Positions 31,897 through 42,500 of a stretch of DNA of 64,000 nucleotides are shown here, piece after piece; the first letter of the stretch is position 1, and each line of letters opens with the position of its first letter. The position numbers and the translations under genes were made by a program. Source of the DNA: Dyella sedimenti (lineage in GTDB: Bacteria; Pseudomonadota; Gammaproteobacteria; Xanthomonadales; Rhodanobacteraceae). The stretch is taken from positions 62,001-126,000 of the forward strand of contig NZ_JAKWJO010000005.1 in NCBI RefSeq assembly GCF_022760995.1. The letters are read 5' to 3'. Under the pieces are notes generated by a model that was not told the origin of the DNA, ran no database searches, and saw only the letters and a list, made by a program, of their open reading frames with translations.

Positions 31897-33258
31897 ATGA
31901 ATGCCTTTCCCGCTGGCGACGCCCTGGTGCGTCGCGACCTGAGCCACCTGTGGCATCCCTGCACGCAGATGCACGACCACCAGACCGTGCCGATGGTGCC
32001 CATCGCCCGTGGCGAAGGCGCCTGGCTGATCGGCACCGACGGCCGGCGCTACCTGGACGGCATCAGCTCGTGGTGGACCAACCTGTTCGGGCACGCCCAT
32101 CCCCGGCTCGCCGGCGCCCTGGCCGAGCAGGCGCGCACCCTGGAACACGTGATCTTCGCCGGTTTCACCCACGAGCCGGCGGTGGCGCTGGCGGAGGAAC
32201 TGGTGCGGGTCACGCCGCCGGGCCTGGAGCGCGTGTTCTATGCCGACAACGGTTCGGCCGCGATCGAGGTGGCGCTGAAGATGAGCTTCCACTATTGGCT
32301 CAACCAGGGCCATGGCGAGAAGACGCGCTTCATCGCGCTGACCGGCAGCTACCACGGCGAGACGCTCGGCGCGCTGTCGGTCAGCGACGTGGCGCTGTAC
32401 CGCAAGACCTACGCTCCCCTGCTGCTCACGCCGATCCTCGCGCCATCGCCGGATGCCTACGAGGCGCAGCCCGGCGAGGACCCCGCGGCGGTCGCGCGGC
32501 GGCGCCTGGACGACCTGCGCGCCCTGCTGGAACGCCATGCGCATGAGGTATGCGCCGTCATCGTGGAGCCGCTGGTGCAGTGCGCAGGCGGCATGCGCAT
32601 GTACCACCCGGACTACCTGACCGGACTGCGCGCCCTGTGCGACGCGTTCGGCGTGCACTTCATCGCCGACGAGATCGCCGTGGGCTTCGGCCGCACCGGC
32701 AGCTTGTTCGCCTGCGAACAGGCCGGCGTGTCGCCGGATTTCATGTGCCTGTCCAAGGGCCTTACCGGCGGCTTCCTGCCACTGTCGGCCGTGCTCACCA
32801 CCCCGCGGGTCTACGAGGCCTTCTACGCCGAATACAGCGCGGGCAAGGCCTTCCTGCACTCGCACAGCTATACCGGCAACCCGCTGGCCTGCCGGGTAGC
32901 GCTGGAGACGCTGCGCATCTTCCGCGATGAGCCCGTGCTGGAGCGCAATCGCGGACTGGCCAGCCATCTCGCCGCCCGGCTGGCCCCGCTACGCGACCAT
33001 CCGCACGTGGCCGACGTGCGCCAGACCGGCATGATCGCCGCGCTCGAACTGGTGGCGGACAAGGCCGGCCGCCAGCCTTTCCCGGCCGCCGAACGGCGCG
33101 GGCTGCGCGTTTACCTGCACGGACTGGAAAATGGCGCCCTGCTGCGTCCGCTGGGCGACGTGATCTATTTCATGCCGCCCTACGTGATCACGCCACAGGA
33201 GATCGACCACCTGGTGGACACCGCCGTGGCGGGTATCGCGCAGGCGGTATCCCGCTAG
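31897..33258 (+). CDS. bioA: Adenosylmethionine-8-amino-7-oxononanoate transaminase
   Basis: BioA (453 aa) is the PLP enzyme that uses S-adenosylmethionine as amino donor to make 7,8-diaminopelargonate in biotin synthesis. Characteristic segments: LWHPCTQMHDH, GRRYLDGISSWWTNLFGHAHP, YADNGSAAIEVALKMS, LTGSYHGETLGALSVSD, FIADEIAVGFGRTG, the PLP-Lys in LSKGLTGGFLPLS and HSHSYTGNPLACR. Start at ATG 31897 gives the standard length. rsmE follows downstream, the same order as in P. aeruginosa. Confidence 0.95.
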   Translation: MNAFPAGDALVRRDLSHLWHPCTQMHDHQTVPMVPIARGEGAWLIGTDGRRYLDGISSWWTNLFGHAHPRLAGALAEQARTLEHVIFAGFTHEPAVALAEELVRVTPPGLERVFYADNGSAAIEVALKMSFHYWLNQGHGEKTRFIALTGSYHGETLGALSVSDVALYRKTYAPLLLTPILAPSPDAYEAQPGEDPAAVARRRLDDLRALLERHAHEVCAVIVEPLVQCAGGMRMYHPDYLTGLRALCDAFGVHFIADEIAVGFGRTGSLFACEQAGVSPDFMCLSKGLTGGFLPLSAVLTTPRVYEAFYAEYSAGKAFLHSHSYTGNPLACRVALETLRIFRDEPVLERNRGLASHLAARLAPLRDHPHVADVRQTGMIAALELVADKAGRQPFPAAERRGLRVYLHGLENGALLRPLGDVIYFMPPYVITPQEIDHLVDTAVAGIAQAVSR

Positions 33259-33260
33259 CG

Positions 33261-33584
33261 CTAGTGGCCGCCCACCGTGATGCTGGGATCCAGGTCGCGC
33301 AGGGCCGGCCCCAGTGTAGTGCGGCCAGTGCTGTCGATGTCCTTGCTGCTATAGCTGCGCCCCGCCACCGGCAGGCAGGTGCCTGGCTTGGCCGGGATAT
33401 GGCTGCCCGTGCTCTGGATGCAGTTGCGATCACCGGGCCGCGGCGACTTTTGCGCGGCGGGCTGGGGCTGGGGCGGGGCGGCTGCGCCCTCGCCGGTCGC
33501 GGGGGGCGTCGCGGTCTGCGCCACGGCGGCGGTTCCCACGGCCATGAGGAAAGCCAGGAGCGATGTGCGAAGGAACCGATTCAT
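33261..33584 (-). CDS. Small exported protein with conserved cysteine pair
   Basis: 107-aa protein, convergent with bioA. A signal peptide (NRFLRTSLLAFLMAVGTAAVA) is followed by a Pro/Ala/Gln-rich segment and a compact C-terminal motif, NCIQSTGSHIPAKPGTCLPVAGRSYS, whose two Cys could form a disulphide in the periplasm. Similar C-x-x-TGS-x-I proteins occur in Xanthomonadaceae; none has a known function to my knowledge. A perfect GGAGGT site precedes ATG 33584. The quoted motif runs from about residue 53 to 79. Confidence 0.75.
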   Translation of the reverse strand: MNRFLRTSLLAFLMAVGTAAVAQTATPPATGEGAAAPPQPQPAAQKSPRPGDRNCIQSTGSHIPAKPGTCLPVAGRSYSSKDIDSTGRTTLGPALRDLDPSITVGGH

Positions 33585-33727
33585 GATCCACCTCCGGGGT
33601 TGGGGCACGACGTCATGCTGCTCTTGAGACAACTGGCTGGCAAATCCGTTTCCCGGACCACCCGGCCCCCATTCAGCTTGCGCGCGCGTCCGCTATGCTG
33701 GCCGTTTCGATAGGAACAGAACGCGCC

Positions 33728-34462
33728 ATGCGCACGATTCGCATACACGTGGACCAGCCGCTCGCCGCCAGCCTGGAGCTGGCCCTGCCGGCGCAGGCCG
33801 GGGAGCACGTGGCCCGGGTGCTGCGCCTGGCCGCCGGCGATCCCGTCACGCTGTTCAACGGCGACGGCTGCGACTACCCCTCGGTGATCCAGTCCATCGG
33901 CAAGCGCGAGGTGATCGTACAGGTGCAGGCCGCGCAGGCGGTGACCAACGAATCCCCGCTGTCGCTGACCCTGGCCCAGGGCGTGGCACGGGGCGAGAAG
34001 ATGGACCTGATCGTGCAGAAGGCCACGGAACTGGGCGTGGCGCGCATCGTGCCCCTGCTCACCGAGCGCGCCGAGGTCCGGCTGGACGCCAGCCGGGCGG
34101 AAAAGCGCCTTGCCCACTGGCGGGCCGTGGCCGCCAGTGCCTGCGAGCAGAGCGGACGGGCCCGCCTGCCCGAGGTGGCGCCGGCCATTCCGCTCGATGC
34201 CTGGTTACGCGAGCTGCCACGGGACGGCGCGCTGCGCCTCGCCTTGCTGCCCGAGGGTACGCGGCGGGCCGCCGCGCTGCGCTTCACGACGGATGGCGGC
34301 ATCCTCGCGGTGGGGCCGGAAGGCGGCCTGGGCCAGCGCGATACCGCGCTGCTCGCCGCGGCCGGCTTCGAGGGATTGCGGCTGGGACCGCGCATCCTGC
34401 GTACCGAGACGGCCGGGCTGGCCGCCCTGGCAGCCTTGCAGGCGCTGCACGGGGACGTCTGA
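33728..34462 (+). CDS. rsmE: 16S rRNA (uracil1498-N3)-methyltransferase RsmE
   Basis: RsmE (244 aa) is a SPOUT-class methyltransferase acting on U1498 of the small subunit rRNA. An N-terminal PUA-like domain (HVARVLRLAAGDPVTLFNGDG) precedes the trefoil knot (QKATELGVARIVPL, LAVGPEGGLGQRD, LGPRILRTETAGLAAL), which binds S-adenosylmethionine. ATG 33728 fits family length. A 12-bp perfect hairpin follows the stop. Confidence 0.95.
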   Translation: MRTIRIHVDQPLAASLELALPAQAGEHVARVLRLAAGDPVTLFNGDGCDYPSVIQSIGKREVIVQVQAAQAVTNESPLSLTLAQGVARGEKMDLIVQKATELGVARIVPLLTERAEVRLDASRAEKRLAHWRAVAASACEQSGRARLPEVAPAIPLDAWLRELPRDGALRLALLPEGTRRAAALRFTTDGGILAVGPEGGLGQRDTALLAAAGFEGLRLGPRILRTETAGLAALAALQALHGDV

Positions 34463-34466
34463 AACG

Positions 34467-34495
34467 ACGGCGCCGCCCGTCAAGGGCGGCGCCGT
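34467..34495. terminator. Bidirectional hairpin between rsmE and chpC
   Basis: Perfect 12-bp stem ACGGCGCCGCCC / GGGCGGCGCCGT with a five-base loop, between two converging genes. There is no T-run, so it may act as a barrier hairpin or Rho-assisted end rather than a classical terminator. Confidence 0.45.
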
Positions 34496-34519
34496 GGCGC
34501 GGCCTGCCGCGGCAGTGCT

Positions 34520-34996
34520 TCAACCAGCGTGGTCGAGCAATTCGACCAGTTCCGCCTCGATGCCTTCCAGGTCCGGAATCACCGCCACGTCGTCGCGTAC
34601 CAGCACCTGGGCGCGCACGCCCGACGGCAATGGCGCACCGTCATGGGTCGGGATGATCAGTTCGGCGTTGAGTGTGGTCAGCCGGGGAAAGCCCTGGGTG
34701 ATCACCGCGATGAAAGGCAGCGTCGCATGGCCGCCCAGCGCCTTCAGCACGGCCACGCGCACAGCCTGTTCACTGTCTCCCGCGCTGGCTCCCGCCAGCG
34801 TGCCGAACGACACCAAGGGCACGCGCCAACCACGCCAGGCGATCCGCCCCAGCAGCCACGCCGGCGCGCCTTCCACCGGCTCGGGCGTCGGCAGGGTGAT
34901 TACCTCGGCCACGGTGGCATTGGGCAACAGCAGGCGCAGACTGCCGACCGGCACCAACACGCAACGGATCTCGCGGGGCAACGGCAGTTCGCTCAT
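34520..34996 (-). CDS. chpC: CheW-like adaptor, ChpC
   Basis: 158-aa single-domain CheW protein, last gene of the Pil-Chp cluster. CheW features: REIRCVLVPVGSLRLLLPNATVAEVI, WLLGRIAWRGWRVPLVSFG and FIAVITQGFPRLTTLNAELI. In P. aeruginosa ChpC is an accessory adaptor that couples further signals to ChpA. The start overlaps the chpB stop (34993-34996), so they are co-translated. Confidence 0.88.
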   Translation of the reverse strand: MSELPLPREIRCVLVPVGSLRLLLPNATVAEVITLPTPEPVEGAPAWLLGRIAWRGWRVPLVSFGTLAGASAGDSEQAVRVAVLKALGGHATLPFIAVITQGFPRLTTLNAELIIPTHDGAPLPSGVRAQVLVRDDVAVIPDLEGIEAELVELLDHAG

Positions 34997-36546
34997 CGCC
35001 AGCCCTCCATAGACATCTCCTGGACCAGGCGCGCCGCCAGCTCGGCGGGCGTACCGGAATAACTATGCAGGCGCTCGGCTTCGATGCCGTGCACCATATC
35101 GGCGAAATGCCCGTCCGGCGAGGTTTCTACCCAGACTCGGCCGCCGCGATCGTGGATGGCCTGGCAACCGCCCAGGCCATCGTTGGCCTCGCCGGCGAAC
35201 ACGATCGCCTGCGCATGGCGGCCGAACACGCTAGCGGCCAAGGTGAAGCTCGCATCGATGGGAGAGCTGTTCATGTCCGGACCACCCAGCGGCTGCAGTT
35301 CCACTGTGCCATCGCGCTGCACGCGGACCTGTTGTCCCTCGGGCACCACCAGCACCTGTCCCATCCGCGCGCGCGCGCCATGCGCCGCGACACTGACCGG
35401 CAGCGGGCAATGCGCCGCCAGTTGGCCGGCCAGCACTTCGGCCGGCTTGCCGTCCAGGTGTTGGACGTGCAGCACGGTGACGCGCAAGTCCCCCGGCAGG
35501 TGCGAGAGGAAGGTGCATACCGCCTCGACGCTGTCGGCCGCGGCACCGAGCACCAGCACGCGGCTGATGGCACCATCCAGGTCGGCCAGCAGCATTTCGT
35601 GCCCGTCCTCGAAGGAGGTGGGCGCGATGGCTTCCTCGATCGACACCAGCTCCAGGCTCATGCCCGGATGAATCGCCGACGATTCCTCGCTGCCGCCTTC
35701 CGGCGCCAGGAATTCCGCCGCGCTGAGCTTCTCGATGCCGAAGTCCGAGGGCTTGGGCGCCGGCGGGGCCTGCGTGGACAAGGCATCGTCCTCGACCAGC
35801 GACCAGCTCGATGCCGCCCCCAGCAGCGGCGACGCGTCCTGGTCGTCCGCCTCCGCCGCCACGCCGGCCGCGGGCATGAACGATTCGTCGATCGGCGTCA
35901 GCGCCAGGTGATCGAGCTGGAACGACGGCATAGGCTTGGCGATGGCCGTCTCCTCCTGCGGCGCGGGATCGTCCCCGAGCGGAGCCGGTCCCTGTGTCTC
36001 CAGGCTGTCCACGCCGAACCGGCCGTCGTGCAGCGGCGGCAGCTCGTCGTCGGCATTGAACTTCAACCCCTCGCCGAAATCATCCTCGGCGGGCGGCTGT
36101 TCGTCGGCCGCGAGCAGCGCCTCGAGTTCGGCCGCGAGCGTCTCGGCGGCGGCGGCATGCTCTTCGGTGGCGCTGACGACCTGCGCATGCTGCGGGCGCG
36201 GCGGATCGAGATCGCCTTCGGCCATCACCTTCACGGCAAGATGGCGCGCCCAGCGCGCGCGGTCCCAGCCCTCCAGCTGGCGGCTGGCCTGGGCGTCGTT
36301 GAACACCACGCGCGGCCGGTCGCCGTCGATCACGTCGTAGAGGCGGTCGAGCTCGTCTTCTGCCTCCTCGTCCAGGTTCACCACCAGCACTTCGGCACCG
36401 GTGCTGTCCAGCATCGCGCGGCTCAGGCTGGACAAGGGGCCTTCATGGACGATCCGCGCGCCGCGCTCGTGCAACGCATCGCGCAGTTGGCCGCCCAGCT
36501 CTCCATCGTCGAACAGGAGTGCAACCGCCGTCGACCGTTCAGCCAT
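34993..36546 (-). CDS. chpB: CheB-like protein ChpB without catalytic serine
   Basis: 517-aa protein in the position of the methylesterase ChpB. The N-terminal ~110 residues look like a pseudo-receiver (ALLFDDGELG; LVVNLDEE, where Asn may replace the phosphoacceptor Asp). A long acidic, low-complexity linker runs to ~325. The C-terminal ~190 residues follow the CheB fold, but the nucleophile motif GASTGG is GAAADS (residues 334-339), so the serine is Ala336; the His of VQH (H363) and the Asp of ANDG (D456) are kept. Catalysis as a methylesterase is therefore unlikely. ATG 36546 lies 4 bp after the chpA stop. Confidence 0.88.
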   Translation of the reverse strand: MAERSTAVALLFDDGELGGQLRDALHERGARIVHEGPLSSLSRAMLDSTGAEVLVVNLDEEAEDELDRLYDVIDGDRPRVVFNDAQASRQLEGWDRARWARHLAVKVMAEGDLDPPRPQHAQVVSATEEHAAAAETLAAELEALLAADEQPPAEDDFGEGLKFNADDELPPLHDGRFGVDSLETQGPAPLGDDPAPQEETAIAKPMPSFQLDHLALTPIDESFMPAAGVAAEADDQDASPLLGAASSWSLVEDDALSTQAPPAPKPSDFGIEKLSAAEFLAPEGGSEESSAIHPGMSLELVSIEEAIAPTSFEDGHEMLLADLDGAISRVLVLGAAADSVEAVCTFLSHLPGDLRVTVLHVQHLDGKPAEVLAGQLAAHCPLPVSVAAHGARARMGQVLVVPEGQQVRVQRDGTVELQPLGGPDMNSSPIDASFTLAASVFGRHAQAIVFAGEANDGLGGCQAIHDRGGRVWVETSPDGHFADMVHGIEAERLHSYSGTPAELAARLVQEMSMEGWR

Positions 36547-39500
36547 TGAGCGACTCCACGGTGCGCTGCTCGAGCACCTCGCTGATCTGCGCCAGCAGCT
36601 CGGCTTCCTGGTACGGCTTGCCGAGGTAACGGTCCACGCCGATATCAAAGGCGCGCTGGCGATGCTTGTCGCCGGTACGCGAGGTAATCATGATGATCGG
36701 CACCTCGCGCAGCCGCGGGTCGGCCTTCATCTGCGTGGCGAGCTCGTAGCCGTCCATGCGCGGCATCTCGATGTCGAGCAGCATCAGGTCGGGCACGCGG
36801 TCGTGCAGCTTCTCCAGCGCGTCGACGCCGTCCTTCGCGGTGGTGACCTCGTACTCGTGGCGCTCCAGCACGCGGCCGGTGACCTTGCGCATGGTGATGG
36901 AATCGTCGACCACCATCACCAGCGGGCGCACGCGCGGCTCTTCCGCCACCAGAGCCGGTACGGCGTCGATACCGTCGTCGAGACGCTGCTGGCGGCGCGA
37001 GACGCCATGGCGGACCAGCGGAGCGAGATCGAGAATGATCAGCACCGAGCCATCGCCCATGATGGTGGCACCCAGGATGCCGGGCACCGAGCTGATCTGC
37101 GGGCCGACCGACTTGACCACGATCTCGCGCGAGCCGATCACGGCGTCGATGCGGATGGCGGCGCGCAGGTCGCCCGAGCGGGTCAGCAGCAACGGCAGTT
37201 GTTCCTCGTCGGCGGCATGGCTGGCCGGAATCCCCAGCAGCTCGGACAGGTCGTGGATGCCGTAGCTCTCGCCGGCATAGTCGAACGAAGGTTCCGGCTC
37301 GGCCAGTCGCTCGGCGAGCTCCGCCGGGGTGATGCGGGCCACGCCCTGCACCGAGGTCATCGGGATGGCGAAGGTCGATTCGCCGATGCGCACCAGGATG
37401 GCCTGGGTCACCGCGAGGGTGAACGGCAGGCGCAGCACGAAGGTGGTGCCTTCACCGGCCTTCGACTCGATCGCCAGCGAACCGCCCAGTTGCTTGATCT
37501 CGTTGACCACCACGTCCATGCCTACGCCGCGCCCGGCGAGCTGGGTCACGGTGCTGGCGGTGGAGAAGCCGTGCTGGAGGATCAGCCCCAGCAGCTGGTC
37601 GTCGCTGATCCTGGCGTCGGCACGGATCAGGCCGCGCTCGATGCCGCGCTTGCGGATCGCCTCGCGGTCCAGGCCACGGCCGTCGTCGCTGACCCGCACC
37701 ACCACCTCGGTGGCCTCGCGGGTCACGCGGATGCGTACCGCGCCTTCCTCCGGCTTGCCCACCTTGCGGCGCTCGGCCGGCGATTCGATGCCATGCGCGA
37801 CGGCGTTGCGCAACATGTGCTCGAACGGCGCCTTGATGCGGTCGAGCAGGTTGCGGTCCATTTCGCCATGGGCGCCTTCCACGTACAGCTGGGCGCTCTT
37901 GCCTTCCTCCAGCGCGGCCTGGCGCAGGGTGCGACGCAGGTTCGGCACCATGGTGTCGAACGGCAGCATGCGGGTGCGCAGCAGGCCGTCCTGCAGTTCC
38001 GAGCTCACGCGCGACTGCTGGATCAGCAGCGTTTCCGCCTGGCGGGTCAGTTCGTCGAGCATGCCCTGGATCGACACCAGGTCGGACACCGACTCGGCCA
38101 GCGCACGCGAGTACTGCTGCAGCTGCGAGAAGCGATCGAGCTCGAGCGGGTCGAACGCCGCTATGCCTGCCTCGCGGTGCTCGCGCTGGAAGCGCGCGAT
38201 GATCTGCGCCTCGGTTTCGATTTCCAGCATGCGCAGCTGGCTGCGCAGGCGCTGCACGGTCTGGTCCAGCTCGACCAAGTTGAAGCGGTAGGCGGCTACC
38301 TGCTGTTCGAGGCGCGAACGGTAGATCGCCACCTCGCCGGCATGGTTCACCAGGGTGTCGAGCAGCTCGGCGCGGACGCGGATCTGTTCCTGCGGCGCGC
38401 TGACCGGCGCCTCTTCGCGCCCATCCTCCGGCAGCAGTTCCGGCAACTCGCCATGCCCGGGAAGCGGCACCACCGAAGCCACGCCGGTCGCGGGCGCCTC
38501 GCCGGTATCGCTGGCGAGGGCCAGGAAACGGTCGATCATCGCCTGCGGATAGGCGATGGCATGGCCTTGGGCTATGCGCTGCACCATGCCGTGCAATTGG
38601 TCGAAGCCCGTCTCCAACGCGGCGATCAGCCTGGCCACCTTGGCCGACTCGGCCTGCAGCGGCTGCTCCAGCGCCGTCTCGATGGCATGGGTGAGGTCGC
38701 CCACCGGTACCATGCCGGCGATGCGCGCGCCACCCTTGAGGGTATGCAGGTCGCGCTGCAGCTCCGCCACGTGCTCGATGGCCGTGGGTTCGCTGCGCCA
38801 CTGCGCCAGCACGCCATCGGAATGGTCGAGGATCTCGCGGGCTTCCTCGATGAAGATTTCCAGCAGGTCCGGATCGATCTGGCTGGGCGAAAGCAGGGCC
38901 TGGCCCTCGGTGCCCGTCACCGGCGGCATCGCCCCGGCGGGCTCACTGGGCGCCGGCACGCGGGCCGCGGCCTCCGCCTCGGGTTCGGCTTCCGGTTCGC
39001 TGGCCACGGCCTCGGCGACGGGCTCGTCCGCAACCACGGGAGTCTCGGCGACTTCCGGCGCCTCGGGCTCGGCATGGAAGGCCTGGGCCTCCTCCGCCGG
39101 TGCCTCCGGCACCTCGGCCTCGCCCACGAGGGCATCCTCCAGCCCGGCGGTGTCGAGTTCCAGCTCGTGAATGGCGGTTTCGTCTTCCGGCTCGGCCTCG
39201 CTCTCGGCGACCGGACCGACCTCCAGCGACTCGGCCTCGCCCAGCAGTTCCGCATAGGCGGCAGCCAATTCGTCGTCGCCCTCGCCGATGTCTGCCGCGG
39301 GCGTTTCGTCCTGCGCCTGGGGCGGCGACACCTCGACCGTTCCGGGCAGGTGCGCATCAAGGTCGAACTCACCCAGCGCCGCCAGCAATTCGTCAGCATA
39401 GCTGTCGCCTGCCGGCGCGGCGAGGCCGTCCTTCGGCTCCTGGCCCGAGGCATCGGACAAGGCGGCATCGAGCGAAGCGGCCAGCGCTTCCTCGTGGGCG

Positions 39501-42500
39501 GCTTCGCCATGGGGCGCCGCCGCATCGTCCAGTTCGTCGGCGTGCGGCTCGAACAGCACGTGGGCCACCTGCGGTTCCGGCTGGCTGTCGCGCAGTTCGG
39601 TGATGCGCTGGATCAGGCCATCCAGGTCCGGCAGCTGTGGCGACGCGGCGTCGAACTGGCTCATGACGTGGTCGACGGCGTCGGCGCTCTGGCTGAGCAG
39701 GTGCACGCCTTCGGCGGACAGCGGCAGGCTGGCCGCGCGCAGGCGCTTGAGCAGGCTTTCCAGCGGCGACAGCAGGTGCGTGAGCAGCGGCACATCGACC
39801 ATGGCGATGGCGCCGTGCAAGGTATGCACCGCGCGCAGCAGGCCATCGTCCACGCGCAGTTCGCCGTCGACCCGGTTGATCGCGGTACGGATGGTGGCCA
39901 GATACTGTGCCACTTCGCTGCGCAGGATCTCCAGCAGCACCGGGTCGATCGGCGGCATCACCGGCGCCTCGATCACGTCGGCAACCGGCGCCACCGGCTC
40001 GGCCGGCGTCTTTTCGACATCGGCCAGGCTGGCCGCCGGAATGGCCTCGGCGGCGATCTCGGCACGCGGCACGCGACGGCGTACCACGCGCCGCACCGAC
40101 TCGGTCGCCCCCGGAGCCACATCGGCCAGGCGTGCGTGTTCCTGGCCGGCGGCAAGCTTCTCCGCCGTTTCCGTGATCGCGGACACCGGCGCGGTGACGG
40201 CGCCTTCGCCCGTCAGCGCGGCGCGCAACTGCGGCAGCGCGTCGATGGCGGCGCGGACCACTTCCTGCACGCCTTCGTTCGGCGCGATCGAGCGGTCCAG
40301 CACGCGATTGAGCATGTTCTCCACCTTCCAGGCGAACTCGCCCAGCAAGGTGGCGCCGACCAGGCGGCCGGAACCCTTCAGGGTATGGAAGGAGCGGCGG
40401 ATCGGCGTCAGCGCATCCAACTGCTGCGGATCGGCCAGCCAGGTCTGGCGGGCGGCATGCAGGTTGTCGATCTCCTCCTGCATTTCCTCCAGGAAGATCT
40501 CGCGGATGTCGTCGTCGATGCCCGCCGTGCTGGACTGGAAGCCGGCATCGACCGCCGTGGCGCCTGCCACCGGCACCTGTTCGACGATTTCCTCCTCGAT
40601 CTCGACCCAGTCCTCCTCGTCGCCGTGCACGGCCTCCTGCGGGCTGACGTGCTCGGTATCGGCCAGGCGCAGGCCGGTGATCTCGTGCGGCTGGGGCGAC
40701 GGCGTTTCGCTGCTGCCCACGACCAGCCCGGACAGGTCCTCGCCCTGCGCCAGGCTGACGCTCTCGGAAAGCTCCGGCTGGCTGGCCAGTGCGGCGGCAA
40801 GGGCGGCATCGGCGGCCTTGACGACGTGCTCGGGCGCCTCGTCCAGCTCGTCCGGCGCCGCGATGCGGGCTACCGGCGGCGGCCAGTAGCCGAGCGTGCT
40901 CAGGCTGTGCTCGGCCACGTCCAGGATGTGCTCGAGGCCGCCGCGATGCTCGCGCGCCGCCTCCAGGTAGTACTCCAGCGCGGCGAGCGCGTCGGCCAGG
41001 TGATCCATCTGCGCGCTGCTGGGCACGCGGCGGTCGGCCAACAATTCGTTGCCGACGAAGCGTCCGATGCCTTCGGCCAGCTCGGCGGGACGCGGCGCGG
41101 ACAGCATGCGCATGGCGCCGGCCACCTCGTCCATCAACTGGCTGACCTCGGCCAGCTGCTGCGACTGCCAGCCCGACTCGACGTAGGCGACGATGGCTTC
41201 CTTCACCTTGCTGGTGTTGGCGGTGGCCTCGTGCATCAGGGTCGCCAGGATGTGCCGCGCCTCGCTGCGGGGCAGCATGGCGGTGGCGCCCTCGCTGGGG
41301 ATCTCCTCGTCGGCGCCCAGGCTGTCGATATGGTCGTCCAGCGAGGCTTCCACGTAGAGCAGCGCACCGGCCACGTCGAGCAGCAATTCCTCGTCGGGAG
41401 CGCGCACGCGGTTGGCGATCTCCTCCAGCACGCGGCGCTGCTCGTTCACCACGCGACGCGGCACGGCCAGGGCGAGCATGCCCAGCGTGTCGCCAACGCG
41501 TTCGAGAATCTCGGTCTGGCCTGACAGTTGGACCGGGTCGGCATCGGCCTGGCGCAGGAACAGGTCCAGCGATTCCTTCACACGCAGCAGGTCATCCTTC
41601 AGCGCCTTGGCGACGGAATCGAGCAGGGCGCGGTTGTGGCCGGACATCGAGCCGCGAGCATGCTCGACCTCGCTGGCCTCGGGCAACAGGCTGTCCAGCG
41701 CGTAGGTCTGGCGCAACTGTTCCATCCGCGGGCTGCCCTGGCGGACCTGGCCCACCACGTACAGCAGCTTGCGGGCCAGTTCGTCGGCATCGCCGCCGCG
41801 CAGGCTGGGTTCGCCCTGCTCCACCAGTTGGCGGATGCTGCGATCGACCTTGCCGACCAGCTGGCGCACCTCGCCCACCTGGTTCTTCAGCGCGCCGTGC
41901 TGCGTGCCCTCGAGTACGCCGGCGGCGATCCACCACAGGCGACGGCCCGCCACGGTGTGGCAGCGCGCGGCGATGGCGTCTAGGGTCTGGATCATGCCCG
42001 CCAGTTGCTGGTCGCTGCCCTGGCCACGGAACCACGACAGCAACTGCTGCTGGAAGCGCAGGCGCAGCGTGGCCACCTCGTTGCGCTGCCGCTCGGGCGA
42101 CATGTCATGCGGGGCCAACGGAGCCGCCGCGGGCAATGCCACATCGAGGTTGGGGGTGAACAGCGCCGACTCGTGCAGCGCCTGCTGGCCGCGGCTGGCG
42201 CGCAGGTCGTTGAGCAGCGGCAACAGCACCACCGGCACGTCGCGGTGGCCGCCGGACAGGCGCTCCAGGTAGTCGGGCAGCTGCATCAGGCCGCGCATCA
42301 GGGCGGCATAGGCCTCCTCGCGGTTGGCCACGTGGTCCTCGAGCAGCGAGATGGCGAGTGTTTCCATCTCCTCGGTCACCATGGCGGCGCCGTACAGCTC
42401 GACCATGCGCAGCGTGCCCTGCACCTGGTGCAGGCTGTCCGCGCAGGAACGCATGGCATCCCGGTTGCCCGGGTTGTCGACGTAGGACTCCAACGCCTCG

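Noticed and set aside
36401..41524. Open frame of about 1700 codons antisense to chpA
   Set aside because: It mirrors the codon periodicity of chpA and its product is Arg/His/Gln-rich with no domains, while chpA shows complete Hpt, kinase, CheW and receiver motifs.
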